From the NCBI GenBank assembly GCA_024103275.1, contig JAGFIV010000041.1, positions 1 to 64,000 of the forward strand: a stretch of DNA of 64,000 nucleotides, given 5' to 3'. Source of the stretch: Flavobacteriales bacterium (GTDB taxonomy: Bacteria; Bacteroidota; Bacteroidia; Flavobacteriales_F; PHOS-HE28). Positions 27,515 to 35,744 of the stretch are shown in pieces. The notes beneath the pieces are model-generated. The model was given only the letters and a program-made list of their open reading frames with translations. It did no database searches and was not told where the DNA came from. The position numbers and the translations under genes are program-made. Within the stretch, counting starts at the first letter, position 1. Each line of letters begins with the position of its first letter.

Positions 27515-27595
27515 TTACCCACCTCACCCACTTTACCCACCTTACCCACTTTACCCACCTTACCCACTTTACCCACCTTACCCACTTTACCCACC
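27515..27595. repeat. 9-bp minisatellite, 9 units
   Basis: Nine tandem 9-bp units, TTACCCACY, where Y alternates C and T so that the true period is 18 bp; the second unit begins TC. It lies between the four-helix-bundle gene and the exonuclease gene, ending 9 nt before the latter's ATG. A plus-strand frame is open through it (PTLPTLPTL) in phase with the exonuclease, so an upstream start would add a Pro/Thr/Leu tail. Confidence 0.95.
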
Positions 27596-27604
27596 CCCAC
27601 CGCC

Positions 27605-28333
27605 ATGCGACCCGACCACCCCACCGACCTCTCCAAGATCCTCTTCGTCGACATCGAGACCGTGCCGGCCGTTCCCTCCTTCGGCGAGCTGGACCCGCAC
27701 ATGGCCAAGCTCTTCGGCGACAAGACCCGCTTTGAGCAGGAGCGCAGCGGCAAGGGCGTGGAGGAGGTCTACGATGAGCGCGGCGGCATCTTCGCCGAGT
27801 TCGGCAAGATCGTCTGCATCGGCGTGGGCGCATTGAAGAAGGAGGGCAACGGCCACGCGCTGCGCGTCACCTCCTTCCACGGCGATGACGAACGCGACAT
27901 CCTGGTCCGCTTCACCGAGCTGCTCAACAAGAGCTACAGCACCGACGACCACTGGCTGTGCGGCCACAACGGCAAGGAGTTCGATTTCCCATGGATCGCG
28001 CGGCGCTGCGTGGTGCACGGCATCAAGCTGCCGAAGCTGCTCGATGTGGGCGGCCTGAAGCCCTGGCAGGTGGGCTTCCTGGACACCATGCAAATGTGGA
28101 GCTTCGGCGACCGCAAGAACTTCACCTCGCTCGCGCTGCTCACGCACCTGCTCGGCATCCCCACGCCCAAGGACGACATCAGCGGCGCCGATGTGGCACG
28201 GGTGTACTACGAGGAAAAGGACGTGGAGCGCATCGCCGCCTATTGCCGGAAGGACGTGGTGGCCACGGCCCAGCTCTACCTGCGGCTGACGGGAAGGGAA
28301 ATGGTGCGGCCAGGGAACGTGGTCCCGGTATAA
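27605..28333 (+). CDS. PolB-like 3'-5' exonuclease
   Basis: A 242-residue DEDD nuclease of the type related to family B polymerase proofreading domains. ILFVDIETVPAVPSF carries the first Asp-Glu pair, HWLCGHNGKEFDFPWIARR the second Asp (ExoII), and ERIAAYCRKDVVATAQLYLR the ExoIII Asp with its Tyr. FLDTMQMWSFGDRKNFTSLA is also typical. Its role is unknown; it likely trims DNA or RNA ends. ATG 27605 gives the natural N-terminus; the frame remains open upstream through the minisatellite to a TTG at 27506. Confidence 0.87.
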   Translation: MRPDHPTDLSKILFVDIETVPAVPSFGELDPHMAKLFGDKTRFEQERSGKGVEEVYDERGGIFAEFGKIVCIGVGALKKEGNGHALRVTSFHGDDERDILVRFTELLNKSYSTDDHWLCGHNGKEFDFPWIARRCVVHGIKLPKLLDVGGLKPWQVGFLDTMQMWSFGDRKNFTSLALLTHLLGIPTPKDDISGADVARVYYEEKDVERIAAYCRKDVVATAQLYLRLTGREMVRPGNVVPV

Positions 28334-28356
28334 GAACAGTTGTGGCCACGGGAAAT

Positions 28357-29667
28357 ATGCCTGCTGCTTCTCCCATGGAAGTACCTATGACCTGGAATCC
28401 GGGCCGCCATTTCGTTGAATGGATGCTCTTCCTGTTGGTGTTCGTGATATCGTTCCACGACGCCTGGGTCATCGGCGGCGGCAATACCTACGACTTTTTC
28501 TGGTGCTCCTGGGACGGGCTGGGCTACTACCAATGGCTGCCGGCCGCCTGCATCGATCGGAACCTCGACTGGATGATATGGACCTATCCGGTGGCGGAGG
28601 GCAGGGCCATCAGCTTGTTCACCTTGGGGGTGGCCTGCTTGCAACTTCCGTTTTTCCTGGCAGCCCATGGTCTTGCCCTGTTTTTCGGCTATCCGGCCAT
28701 GGGGTTCGACCCCCCTTACGCGGTTGCCATGATGGCTGCAACAGCAACCTATGCGGGCATGGGCGTGGTGCTTGCCTACCGACTGGCGGCGCGTTTTGCC
28801 GACCGGACCAGTGCACTATTGGCCGTGCTGGCCATTTATGGGGGCAGCAATTTGTTCTTCTATGCGGTGCACCAACCATTGATGTCGCACGTGTACTCCT
28901 TTTTCCTGGTCACCTTGTTCTGTTGGACGGCCCTGCGGGTGATCGATGGACCGAAAGGGGCGGATGTCGTGTTGTTCCTGGTGTCCGGGGCGCTGCTGGT
29001 GCTGGTCCGGCAGGTCAATGTCTTCGTGTTTGCCTTCCCGTTCTGGATGGCGTGGACCTCTCCGGGAGGGCTTTGTGGTGCCTGTGGGAACCTGGTCCGC
29101 AGGCGTGGCCCATTGATCCTGGGCATCCTGCTCGCCTCACTGCCCTGGATACTCCAGTCCATGTATTGGCACCATATCACCGGCCATTGGTACGCCAATG
29201 GCTACGCTTACAAGCAAGAGTTCTTCGAGTTTGGCAAGATGGTACCTGGCATGGTGCTGTTCAGCCCGCGGAACGGCTGGTTCGTGTACAGCCCGATCTT
29301 CCTGCCGATGATGGCCATCCTGTTGGTGCATGCATGGCGGAACACGGCAACGGCCAGGCCGGTCTTGTTGATTTTCCTGCTGACGGTGCTGCTGTACAGC
29401 GCGTGGTGGTGCTGGTGGCTTGGGGGAGCGTATGGCTACCGGGGGTTGGTGGACCTGTATGGCTTGTTTGCGATTCCCATGGCTTGGCTCTTCCGTTCCG
29501 TGGTCCGCCGCACTTGGGCCGTCCGTGTGGTTGCCGCGCTCTGTCTGTGGGCGCTTGTCAGCCTGAACTTCGGGATGATGCGGCACTACGAATTCTATTT
29601 GTACAGTGAGTACGGCCATTGGCCGGAGATCTTGGCGATCGTTGGTAAGATCGCAGCGGGCAATTGA
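28357..29667 (+). CDS. GT-C-like multi-span membrane protein
   Basis: About 436 residues with roughly ten hydrophobic helices. The layout is that of GT-C glycosyltransferases, which use polyprenyl-phosphate sugars outside the inner membrane: a first helix, then a loop with acidic residues (FFWCSWDGLGYYQWLPAACI, then DRNLDW), and a later extracytoplasmic loop with YKQEFFEFGKMVPG and SPRNGWFVYSPIF. The family is not certain and the acceptor is unknown. Possible starts are ATG 28357, 28375 and 28387. The next GT-C gene follows after 10 nt, suggesting co-transcription. Confidence 0.75.
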   Translation: MPAASPMEVPMTWNPGRHFVEWMLFLLVFVISFHDAWVIGGGNTYDFFWCSWDGLGYYQWLPAACIDRNLDWMIWTYPVAEGRAISLFTLGVACLQLPFFLAAHGLALFFGYPAMGFDPPYAVAMMAATATYAGMGVVLAYRLAARFADRTSALLAVLAIYGGSNLFFYAVHQPLMSHVYSFFLVTLFCWTALRVIDGPKGADVVLFLVSGALLVLVRQVNVFVFAFPFWMAWTSPGGLCGACGNLVRRRGPLILGILLASLPWILQSMYWHHITGHWYANGYAYKQEFFEFGKMVPGMVLFSPRNGWFVYSPIFLPMMAILLVHAWRNTATARPVLLIFLLTVLLYSAWWCWWLGGAYGYRGLVDLYGLFAIPMAWLFRSVVRRTWAVRVVAALCLWALVSLNFGMMRHYEFYLYSEYGHWPEILAIVGKIAAGN

Positions 29668-29677
29668 TCTGGATTGA

Positions 29678-31720
29678 ATGGGGCTGAACAGGATGACCGA
29701 ACGCATTTCGTGGTGGCGGTCCGGGTTGGGCCTGTTGGTGGCGATCCTGCTCTTCGCCGCTGGTATTTGGTCGGTACCGTTGGCCATCTTCGGTCCCGAC
29801 CGTGCCCTGATCCCTGGCGACCTGGGCGATGCGCGGTTCAACAATTACATCCTGGAGCACGGCTACCGGTGGATGACCGGCCAGGAGAGGTCCTTCTGGG
29901 ATGCGCCCTTCATGTTTCCGTGGCAGAACACGGTGGTCTTGTCGGACAGCCACTTGGGCACCATGCCCTTCTATTCGACCTTGCGCGGCATGGGCTTTTC
30001 CCGCGAAGGGGCGTTCCAGGGTTGGCTCCTGCTGATGTTCGCGCTCAACTATTGGATGTGCCTGCTGGCCATGCGTAAATGGGCGGGCCATTGGGCATTG
30101 GCGGCTTGTGCGGCGTTCATCTTCGCCTTCGGCATCTTCAACATCGGGCAGATCAACAACCTGCAGATGATGCCGCGGTTCATGGCCCCGCTGGCCTTCC
30201 TGTTCCTCTGGAGGCACCTCTCCACCGGTGCGTTGAAATACGTGTTGCTCACCACGCTTGCCGTGGTCTACCAATTCTACTGCGGTGTTTACCTGGGCCT
30301 TATGTTGGTGTATGGCTTGTTCTTCCTGGCCGTGGCGCATGCTGTGGCCTTTCGCGGGCCGTCCTTCCTCCACCGGTTCAGGCAATGGCGGTACAGCGTT
30401 GCATGGCTGGTCGCCCTGGCGGGCGGCCTGTTGCTTTTGGCCCCAATGATGCTGCATTACCTGGAGCTGCCCAAGGATGTGGGGGATCGCACGTTCGCCT
30501 CCATCCTGCCTTCCCTTCCGCGGCCTTCATCCTATTTCTTCACGCATCCGGCGGCCATGTCGTGGCGGTCCCTTTCGTATCACGGGGTGGATGCCATCCC
30601 GGAATGGTGGCGCCACTTTCACTTCATAGGCATCCTGCCTTGGCTGGCCGTGCTGGCTGCGCCGTTCGTGTTGTTGTCCAAACGGGTCGCGGCCCGGCAC
30701 CGGCGCATGGTCGCGGCCGCTGGGGCCGGATTGGTCCTCAGCATCCTGTTCACCTTGCATGCCGGGGATTTCACGCTGTACCGCCTCTTCTTCGCCCTTC
30801 CTGGCTTTTCAGCGGTCCGGGCGGTGGACGGGTTCATCAATGTGGAAGTGCTTTTCTTCCTGGTCCTGTTCGTATTGGTGCTGCGCCCCTTGTTCCGTGG
30901 GAAATGGACGGCCGTGGTCCTCAGCCTGGTGTTGCCGGTGGCCGTGGTCCAGGACAATCGCTGGGATGTGGGATGGCTGAAAAGCTTCGACAAGCATGAC
31001 TCCAGTGCGCGGGTGCAGGACGTGGGGCGGCGGATCCTGCGGGAGTATGGTGGACCGGAAAGGTGGGATGCCATCGCCTATGAACCACCGATCGGATGGA
31101 AGACCAGCGGGGAAGAGTCCCACTTCCGCTTGATCACCCTCCACATCGATGCCATGCTCGCCGCCCAGGAACTGGGCATCCCGGTGGTGAATGCTTACAC
31201 CAGCGGCTACCCGGGCAACTACCTGTCATTCTTCGACCACATGGACCACAGGGCGCTTGCCGAATGGTGCGCATACAATGGCGTGGCCACGGACCGCATC
31301 CAGGAGATCCATGGCCTGGCCGTTCCCGTGGCTAGGATGGACACGGTGGCCATCCGGGCTTCCAATGGGAAATACCTGTGCGTGGAACCGGACGAAGACA
31401 CGGTCAAGGCCGACCGGAACAAGCCATTGGAATGGGAGACCTTCATCCGGTTACGGATGGAGGACGGCAGGGTGGCTTTCCTGGCCCATACCGACCGGTT
31501 CCTGTTCGCCGACCTGGAAGGCGAGGGATACCTGCGGGCAAACGGGTTGGACCTGGGTGATTTCGGATTGTTCATGCCCGGACCCCGGCCGGACGGGGCG
31601 ATGGTCCTGAGAACTTTTGATGGACGCTATTTGGCGCTGGACCCGGCCACTACACGGCTTCAGGCCGTCGCAGACACGGCGGGGCGATCGGCGGCATTCA
31701 CGGTAGGACCGGCATACTGA
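29678..31720 (+). CDS. GT-C-like membrane protein fused to fascin-like beta-trefoil
   Basis: A 680-residue protein. Residues 1 to about 430 are a multi-helix membrane region of GT-C type, with an early acidic loop (LIPGDLGDARFNNYILEHGY). A soluble region without membrane helices follows. Residues 557-680 (31346 to the stop) form three repeats of about 40 residues of the pattern hydrophobic strand, G-[KR]-Y-L, L-x-A, F: VAIRASNGKYLCVEP, then VAFLAHTDRFLFAD, then MVLRTFDGRYLALD. This is the signature of a fascin-like beta-trefoil, a carbohydrate- or protein-binding fold. I know of no GT-C protein with that tail; the fusion is continuous in frame and not at a contig edge. Confidence 0.75.
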   Translation: MGLNRMTERISWWRSGLGLLVAILLFAAGIWSVPLAIFGPDRALIPGDLGDARFNNYILEHGYRWMTGQERSFWDAPFMFPWQNTVVLSDSHLGTMPFYSTLRGMGFSREGAFQGWLLLMFALNYWMCLLAMRKWAGHWALAACAAFIFAFGIFNIGQINNLQMMPRFMAPLAFLFLWRHLSTGALKYVLLTTLAVVYQFYCGVYLGLMLVYGLFFLAVAHAVAFRGPSFLHRFRQWRYSVAWLVALAGGLLLLAPMMLHYLELPKDVGDRTFASILPSLPRPSSYFFTHPAAMSWRSLSYHGVDAIPEWWRHFHFIGILPWLAVLAAPFVLLSKRVAARHRRMVAAAGAGLVLSILFTLHAGDFTLYRLFFALPGFSAVRAVDGFINVEVLFFLVLFVLVLRPLFRGKWTAVVLSLVLPVAVVQDNRWDVGWLKSFDKHDSSARVQDVGRRILREYGGPERWDAIAYEPPIGWKTSGEESHFRLITLHIDAMLAAQELGIPVVNAYTSGYPGNYLSFFDHMDHRALAEWCAYNGVATDRIQEIHGLAVPVARMDTVAIRASNGKYLCVEPDEDTVKADRNKPLEWETFIRLRMEDGRVAFLAHTDRFLFADLEGEGYLRANGLDLGDFGLFMPGPRPDGAMVLRTFDGRYLALDPATTRLQAVADTAGRSAAFTVGPAY

Positions 31721-31733
31721 CCGGTTGACGGCA

Positions 31734-33227
31734 TCAGTTCCCGTCCTCGTCCAGATGTAGCCGCTCCAGGACGATCTCGCCCAAGTAATAGCTGGCCGTA
31801 CCATCGGAACCGGTCACATAGGCACCCGGCTGGCAATCCCCGCGCACCATGGAATATCGGGTGGCACTGGCCATCCAATGATGATACCGGAAGTTGCCGT
31901 GCAATTCGAAAGTCCCATCCTCCTTGGCGATGGTGTACCACGGTACCGACCAATCCTCGTTCCAGCCGTAAACGGCTCCTCCCGGTACCGGCTTCCGGTC
32001 CCGGTCAACAAGGCGTCCATAGATCTTCGCCGTGTGGAACGAGGAGTAATTGTAGTAGTTCGGCAAGGCTTCACAATGGCCTTTACGGGCCGTCAGGTCA
32101 AATTCCTGGAAGGCCTTCGCCACCGGTTTCACGGTTCCTTCCAATGGCGGCAGCGCCGGATCCACTTCCGTCCAACCCTTCCGGTCCATCACTCCCATGT
32201 AGCTGGGATGGAACCGCTGCCAGGCCACATCCTTGAACTGCCACCAGGAATAGCCGATCCCCCCGCAGGCTAGCGTTTGTGCCACGGTTTTCCGGGCAAA
32301 AGCCAATTGGGTGCTGTAAGGCACGGAGTCATTGTCCGCGGGAATGGCCGTTTCACCGATCATCCACGGTTTCTTCACGTATTCCCCGTACCAATGGATT
32401 TCGTTGCGCACCTGTTCGGGTTCATACTCGTAGGGGTGGAATGAGATGAAGTCCACGTCCAGGATGTTGGGGTCCCACGAAAAAACTTCGGGCAAACCTG
32501 CCAGACCGATGGTGGTTAGCTGATCGGGCGCATGCTTTCGCATCAGGCCTCGCCAGTGCTTGACGATGCGGTGGACCTCATCCTTGGGACGATGATGGGG
32601 CCTGTCGAAGTAAAGCGGTTCATTGAACAGGTCGTAGGCCATGATCACCGGCCGATCCCTGAACCGGTCGGCCAGGAGCAGGCATTGCTCCACGAACCTG
32701 GGCTGGTCCACCCGCAGCCGCACCAACAAGATCACCTTCAGCCCCGTGCGTTCCGCCACTTGCAACAACTCGTCCATGGCTTGGAGGTACCGGTCTTCAT
32801 GTTCCCTTGACAAGGCGAACAAGGAATCCACGCCACTGCCATACCGGGCTTGGAGATATACGGGTTCATCGGGGCCCAGCTCAACGAGGTCCGATGCGAT
32901 GCCCACGATCCGGACGGTATTGAATCCCAATTGCCTGATCAAGCGGAATTCGGCTTCTATCAGCTTCAGGGTGGAGTCACGTGTGCTGAACCGGAAAAGA
33001 TCCGCCCTCTCATAGTTGCGGCATGGTGCGGCCCAACAGGCGGTGTCGTTCCACTGCAGGTCGGCGATGTAGTTGAGTGCTATCGGAAAGAATGGTTTGC
33101 CGTCCAGTTCCATGTGGCCATCGGCCATCCGGATGAAGGATGAAGGGCCCGGCTGGCCACAACCCGGGAGGTACAACCAGGCACAAAGCGCGGTGGACAA
33201 CAAGATCCAGTACTTGCCGGCCGCCAT
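31734..33227 (-). CDS. Lipoprotein glycoside hydrolase (GH5-like)
   Basis: A 497-residue protein with a lipoprotein signal (lipobox LPGC, Cys 23), hence tethered outside the inner membrane. A TIM-barrel follows: LRQLGFNTVRIVG-like strand region, AYDLFNEPLYFDRP with the proton donor Glu 203 in NEP, SFHPYEYEP, and KPWMIGETAIPADND with the likely nucleophile Glu 292. It is most like GH5 or GH2-type clan A enzymes such as mannanases; the substrate is not predictable. Residues 400-497 form a carboxypeptidase-regulatory-like beta domain (KIYGRLVDRDRKPVPGGAVY). It overlaps the upstream glycosyltransferase stop by one base. Confidence 0.82.
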   Translation of the reverse strand: MAAGKYWILLSTALCAWLYLPGCGQPGPSSFIRMADGHMELDGKPFFPIALNYIADLQWNDTACWAAPCRNYERADLFRFSTRDSTLKLIEAEFRLIRQLGFNTVRIVGIASDLVELGPDEPVYLQARYGSGVDSLFALSREHEDRYLQAMDELLQVAERTGLKVILLVRLRVDQPRFVEQCLLLADRFRDRPVIMAYDLFNEPLYFDRPHHRPKDEVHRIVKHWRGLMRKHAPDQLTTIGLAGLPEVFSWDPNILDVDFISFHPYEYEPEQVRNEIHWYGEYVKKPWMIGETAIPADNDSVPYSTQLAFARKTVAQTLACGGIGYSWWQFKDVAWQRFHPSYMGVMDRKGWTEVDPALPPLEGTVKPVAKAFQEFDLTARKGHCEALPNYYNYSSFHTAKIYGRLVDRDRKPVPGGAVYGWNEDWSVPWYTIAKEDGTFELHGNFRYHHWMASATRYSMVRGDCQPGAYVTGSDGTASYYLGEIVLERLHLDEDGN

Positions 33228-33943
33228 TACGCCATGCCGTACTTAAGGATGCACCAGATCGCCCGGAAGCCGTCCCGCCAGCCGATCTTCTTGCCTTCCG
33301 AATAAGTGCGCCCGTAATAGCTGATGCCCACCTCATAGATGCGGACGCCCTTTACCCGGGCCAGTTTGGCCGTCACCTCCGGTTCGAAGCCGAAGCGCTG
33401 CTCCTTCAGCTCAAGGCCCTGCGCGATGTCCGTGCGGATCAATTTGTAGCAGGTCTCCATGTCGGTCAGGTTCAAATTGTTGAACGCATTGGAGAGCTGC
33501 GTGAGGAACTTGTTGCCGATGCTGTGCCAGAAGAAGAGGATGCGGTGTGGATGGTGGCCCATGAAGCGCGAGCCGAAGACCACGTCGGCGAAGCCTTCCA
33601 CCACGGGACGGAGCAGGTCGTTGAATTCGCGCGGGTCGTATTCCAGGTCGGCATCCTGCACGATCAGGTATTCGCCCGTGGCCTCCTTGATCCCGCGGTG
33701 GATGGCCGCACCCTTGCCCATGTTGCGCGGCTGCTGCACGAAGCAGATGCCCATGCCGGGATTTGCCGCCATGTAGTTTTCCACAGCCTGTACCGTGCCA
33801 TCGGTGCTGCCGTCGTTCACAATGATCACCTCCTTGGCGATGCCGTTCACCAGCTCCACCTGCCGCACCTTGTCCAAGATCAAATGGATGGTACGCTCCT
33901 CGTTGTAAGCGGGGATAATGATGGAGAGGCGGCGTATCGCCAT
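33227..33943 (-). CDS. DPM1-like polyprenyl-phosphate glycosyltransferase
   Basis: A 238-residue GT2 enzyme: LSIIIPAYNEERTIHLILDK, VIIVNDGSTDGT, NMGKGAAIHRGIKEATGEYL, VQDADLEYDP (DxD), GSRFMGHHPHRILFFWHSIG and NNLNLTDMETCYKLIRTDI. This set is typical of enzymes that load mannose or glucose onto dolichyl/undecaprenyl phosphate. No C-terminal membrane helices are present, as in the short soluble class. Set among five GT-C proteins, it is the obvious supplier of their lipid-linked sugar donor. It is the first gene of a two-gene operon with the lipoprotein hydrolase. Confidence 0.9.
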   Translation of the reverse strand: MAIRRLSIIIPAYNEERTIHLILDKVRQVELVNGIAKEVIIVNDGSTDGTVQAVENYMAANPGMGICFVQQPRNMGKGAAIHRGIKEATGEYLIVQDADLEYDPREFNDLLRPVVEGFADVVFGSRFMGHHPHRILFFWHSIGNKFLTQLSNAFNNLNLTDMETCYKLIRTDIAQGLELKEQRFGFEPEVTAKLARVKGVRIYEVGISYYGRTYSEGKKIGWRDGFRAIWCILKYGMA

Positions 33944-34034
33944 GGTCGTCCTTCCGGCGCCCCATCATGGTTGCGCCTGCTTATGGTCCTGCAAGGTTAC
34001 TTCTGATCTGCTTACCCGGAGCGTTCGACCCTGA

Positions 34035-35495
34035 TCATTCCTCCCTTCGCTGGAAGAGATGGATGGAATACGGGCCACCGCCAAGCGTGGTGGTGGGCGT
34101 GTCGGGCCTGATGTCGGCCACGCTGTGGAATCGGGGGTTGTCCGCCAGTGCGTCCAATCCCATGCGTCCTTCGTTTGCCGCGAAATGCGCGTCCCAGACG
34201 ATCCAGTCGCCGGGCCGCATCAAAGGCCCGTCCAAGGCGGCCTGATCCAAAGGATGCACAGCCTCGTCGGGGTTCCATGGATCGGTCCTCGTCAGGAGGA
34301 AGATCAACGGGTCCCAGGCCACCAATCGTTCACCCGTCCTCCACTGTTGCAGGATGGTCTCCGCCGCACGGCGTTGCACGGGTTCCACGTCCCCCACAGG
34401 TACGGGAAGCGGTTCGCGCCTCACCAATTCATGATAGCCGGTATTGGCCGTAAAAAGGCAGAAAACACCGAGCAGTAGGCTGCTCCATTGCTTCACCGGG
34501 ATCCATAGGCGCCACAGGGCGGCAAAGGCGTGGATGGCGAACAACACCAGCAAGGGCACGGTGGTGGCGACTACGCGCAGCAGGCCCATGGAGCCCATCC
34601 CCCCGCGGTACCACGCAAAACTGTGCAACGCGAAGATCGCCACGGCGGGAACCAAGGTGAGCAGGGCCATTCGCAAATGCTCCTCCCGCCGCTCCTTGTC
34701 GCGCCAGATCAACACGGCCATGGCCGCCGTGGCGGCCATCAGGATCCGCACCATCACCACGCCGAAACGGCTGTCCAGGTTGTCCACGAACAGCCAGGGA
34801 TCCCCCCTGCCGTATAGCGTCTTCCCCAGGTACGTCCGGTCCGTGGCCAGCGCCCATGGCTCGCCCAGCAACAAGCCGCTGGCCATGGAGTACAGCACAG
34901 GCCCGGCCAACAGCCAGGGCAAGGCGCTGAAATCGCGGCGCAGTATCACCACGAGCATGACGCACGGCGCAAAGGCTGCGTATTCGGGGCGGACGAAAGG
35001 GAGCAACGAGGTTGCCGCCATGGCCGCGGCATGCCGATGGCGGAGCAGCAGGAGGATGATCCAGGTGCAGCACAGACCGAAGAGCACTTCCGTCATTCCG
35101 GCCACCAGCACGTGCACGTAAACCGGGACCATGAACAGGAAAATCGGGACCGGCCAGGCCCAAGCACGCTGCCCGGGCTTGTTGATGATGGCCATGATGA
35201 CGGCACACGTGGCGGTGGCACAGATCGCGTTGAACAGGGTGGTGCCCCAAGGGCCCATCAGGGCGAAGGGGGAGGCCAATAAGGAGAACAGGGGCTTGCC
35301 CCATAACGAGAGCGCCACTTCGGCATGCTGCCAGAAATAGCGGGCATGCAGGTAGTGCGCCGCTCCGTCGCCGGGTTCGGGGATCCCGGGGGACATCATG
35401 CGCGCCACCAGGAGCAGGGCTGCCAAACCTGCGGCCAACACCAAAGGCCCATAAAAGGACCTTGCGTTTGGGCGCTGTGTTATCGGGCCATCCAT
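34035..35495 (-). CDS. GT-C-like membrane glycosyltransferase
   Basis: About 486 residues with about ten membrane helices. After the first helix come PGDGAAHYLHARYFWQHAEV and LSLWGKPLFSLLASPFALMG, a pattern of the mannosyltransferase-like GT-C proteins (acidic loop, then W-G-K-P). The long C-terminal 100 residues (VGDVEPVQRRAAETILQQWR onward) are soluble and probably extracytoplasmic. MDGPITQRPNARSFYGP at ATG 35495 is chosen because it opens right before the first helix; the frame is open further upstream but that part is Arg-rich and unlikely. The acceptor is unknown. Confidence 0.78.
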   Translation of the reverse strand: MDGPITQRPNARSFYGPLVLAAGLAALLLVARMMSPGIPEPGDGAAHYLHARYFWQHAEVALSLWGKPLFSLLASPFALMGPWGTTLFNAICATATCAVIMAIINKPGQRAWAWPVPIFLFMVPVYVHVLVAGMTEVLFGLCCTWIILLLLRHRHAAAMAATSLLPFVRPEYAAFAPCVMLVVILRRDFSALPWLLAGPVLYSMASGLLLGEPWALATDRTYLGKTLYGRGDPWLFVDNLDSRFGVVMVRILMAATAAMAVLIWRDKERREEHLRMALLTLVPAVAIFALHSFAWYRGGMGSMGLLRVVATTVPLLVLFAIHAFAALWRLWIPVKQWSSLLLGVFCLFTANTGYHELVRREPLPVPVGDVEPVQRRAAETILQQWRTGERLVAWDPLIFLLTRTDPWNPDEAVHPLDQAALDGPLMRPGDWIVWDAHFAANEGRMGLDALADNPRFHSVADIRPDTPTTTLGGGPYSIHLFQRREE

Positions 35496-35744
35496 GTCCG
35501 GGATGGTCAATGTGGTCCTTGCGGCCGCGCAACATCTGCGTTGCCGGCAGTGCCCAAGGCGTTTGTGGAAAGCCTCCTCCCGTGGATGCCGGTCACGCGT
35601 TCCGCTTGCCGGGCTTGGAACGGGACCGGGTTGGCGGAGCATACCGGGGAATGGATGGAAGGGTTGGAGGGGAATGTGCCCATGCCGCCAAAGCCGTGAT
35701 CTTCTGCAATGTGTGGACAGGTGCCGAACACGAGCCTGTCCGGA

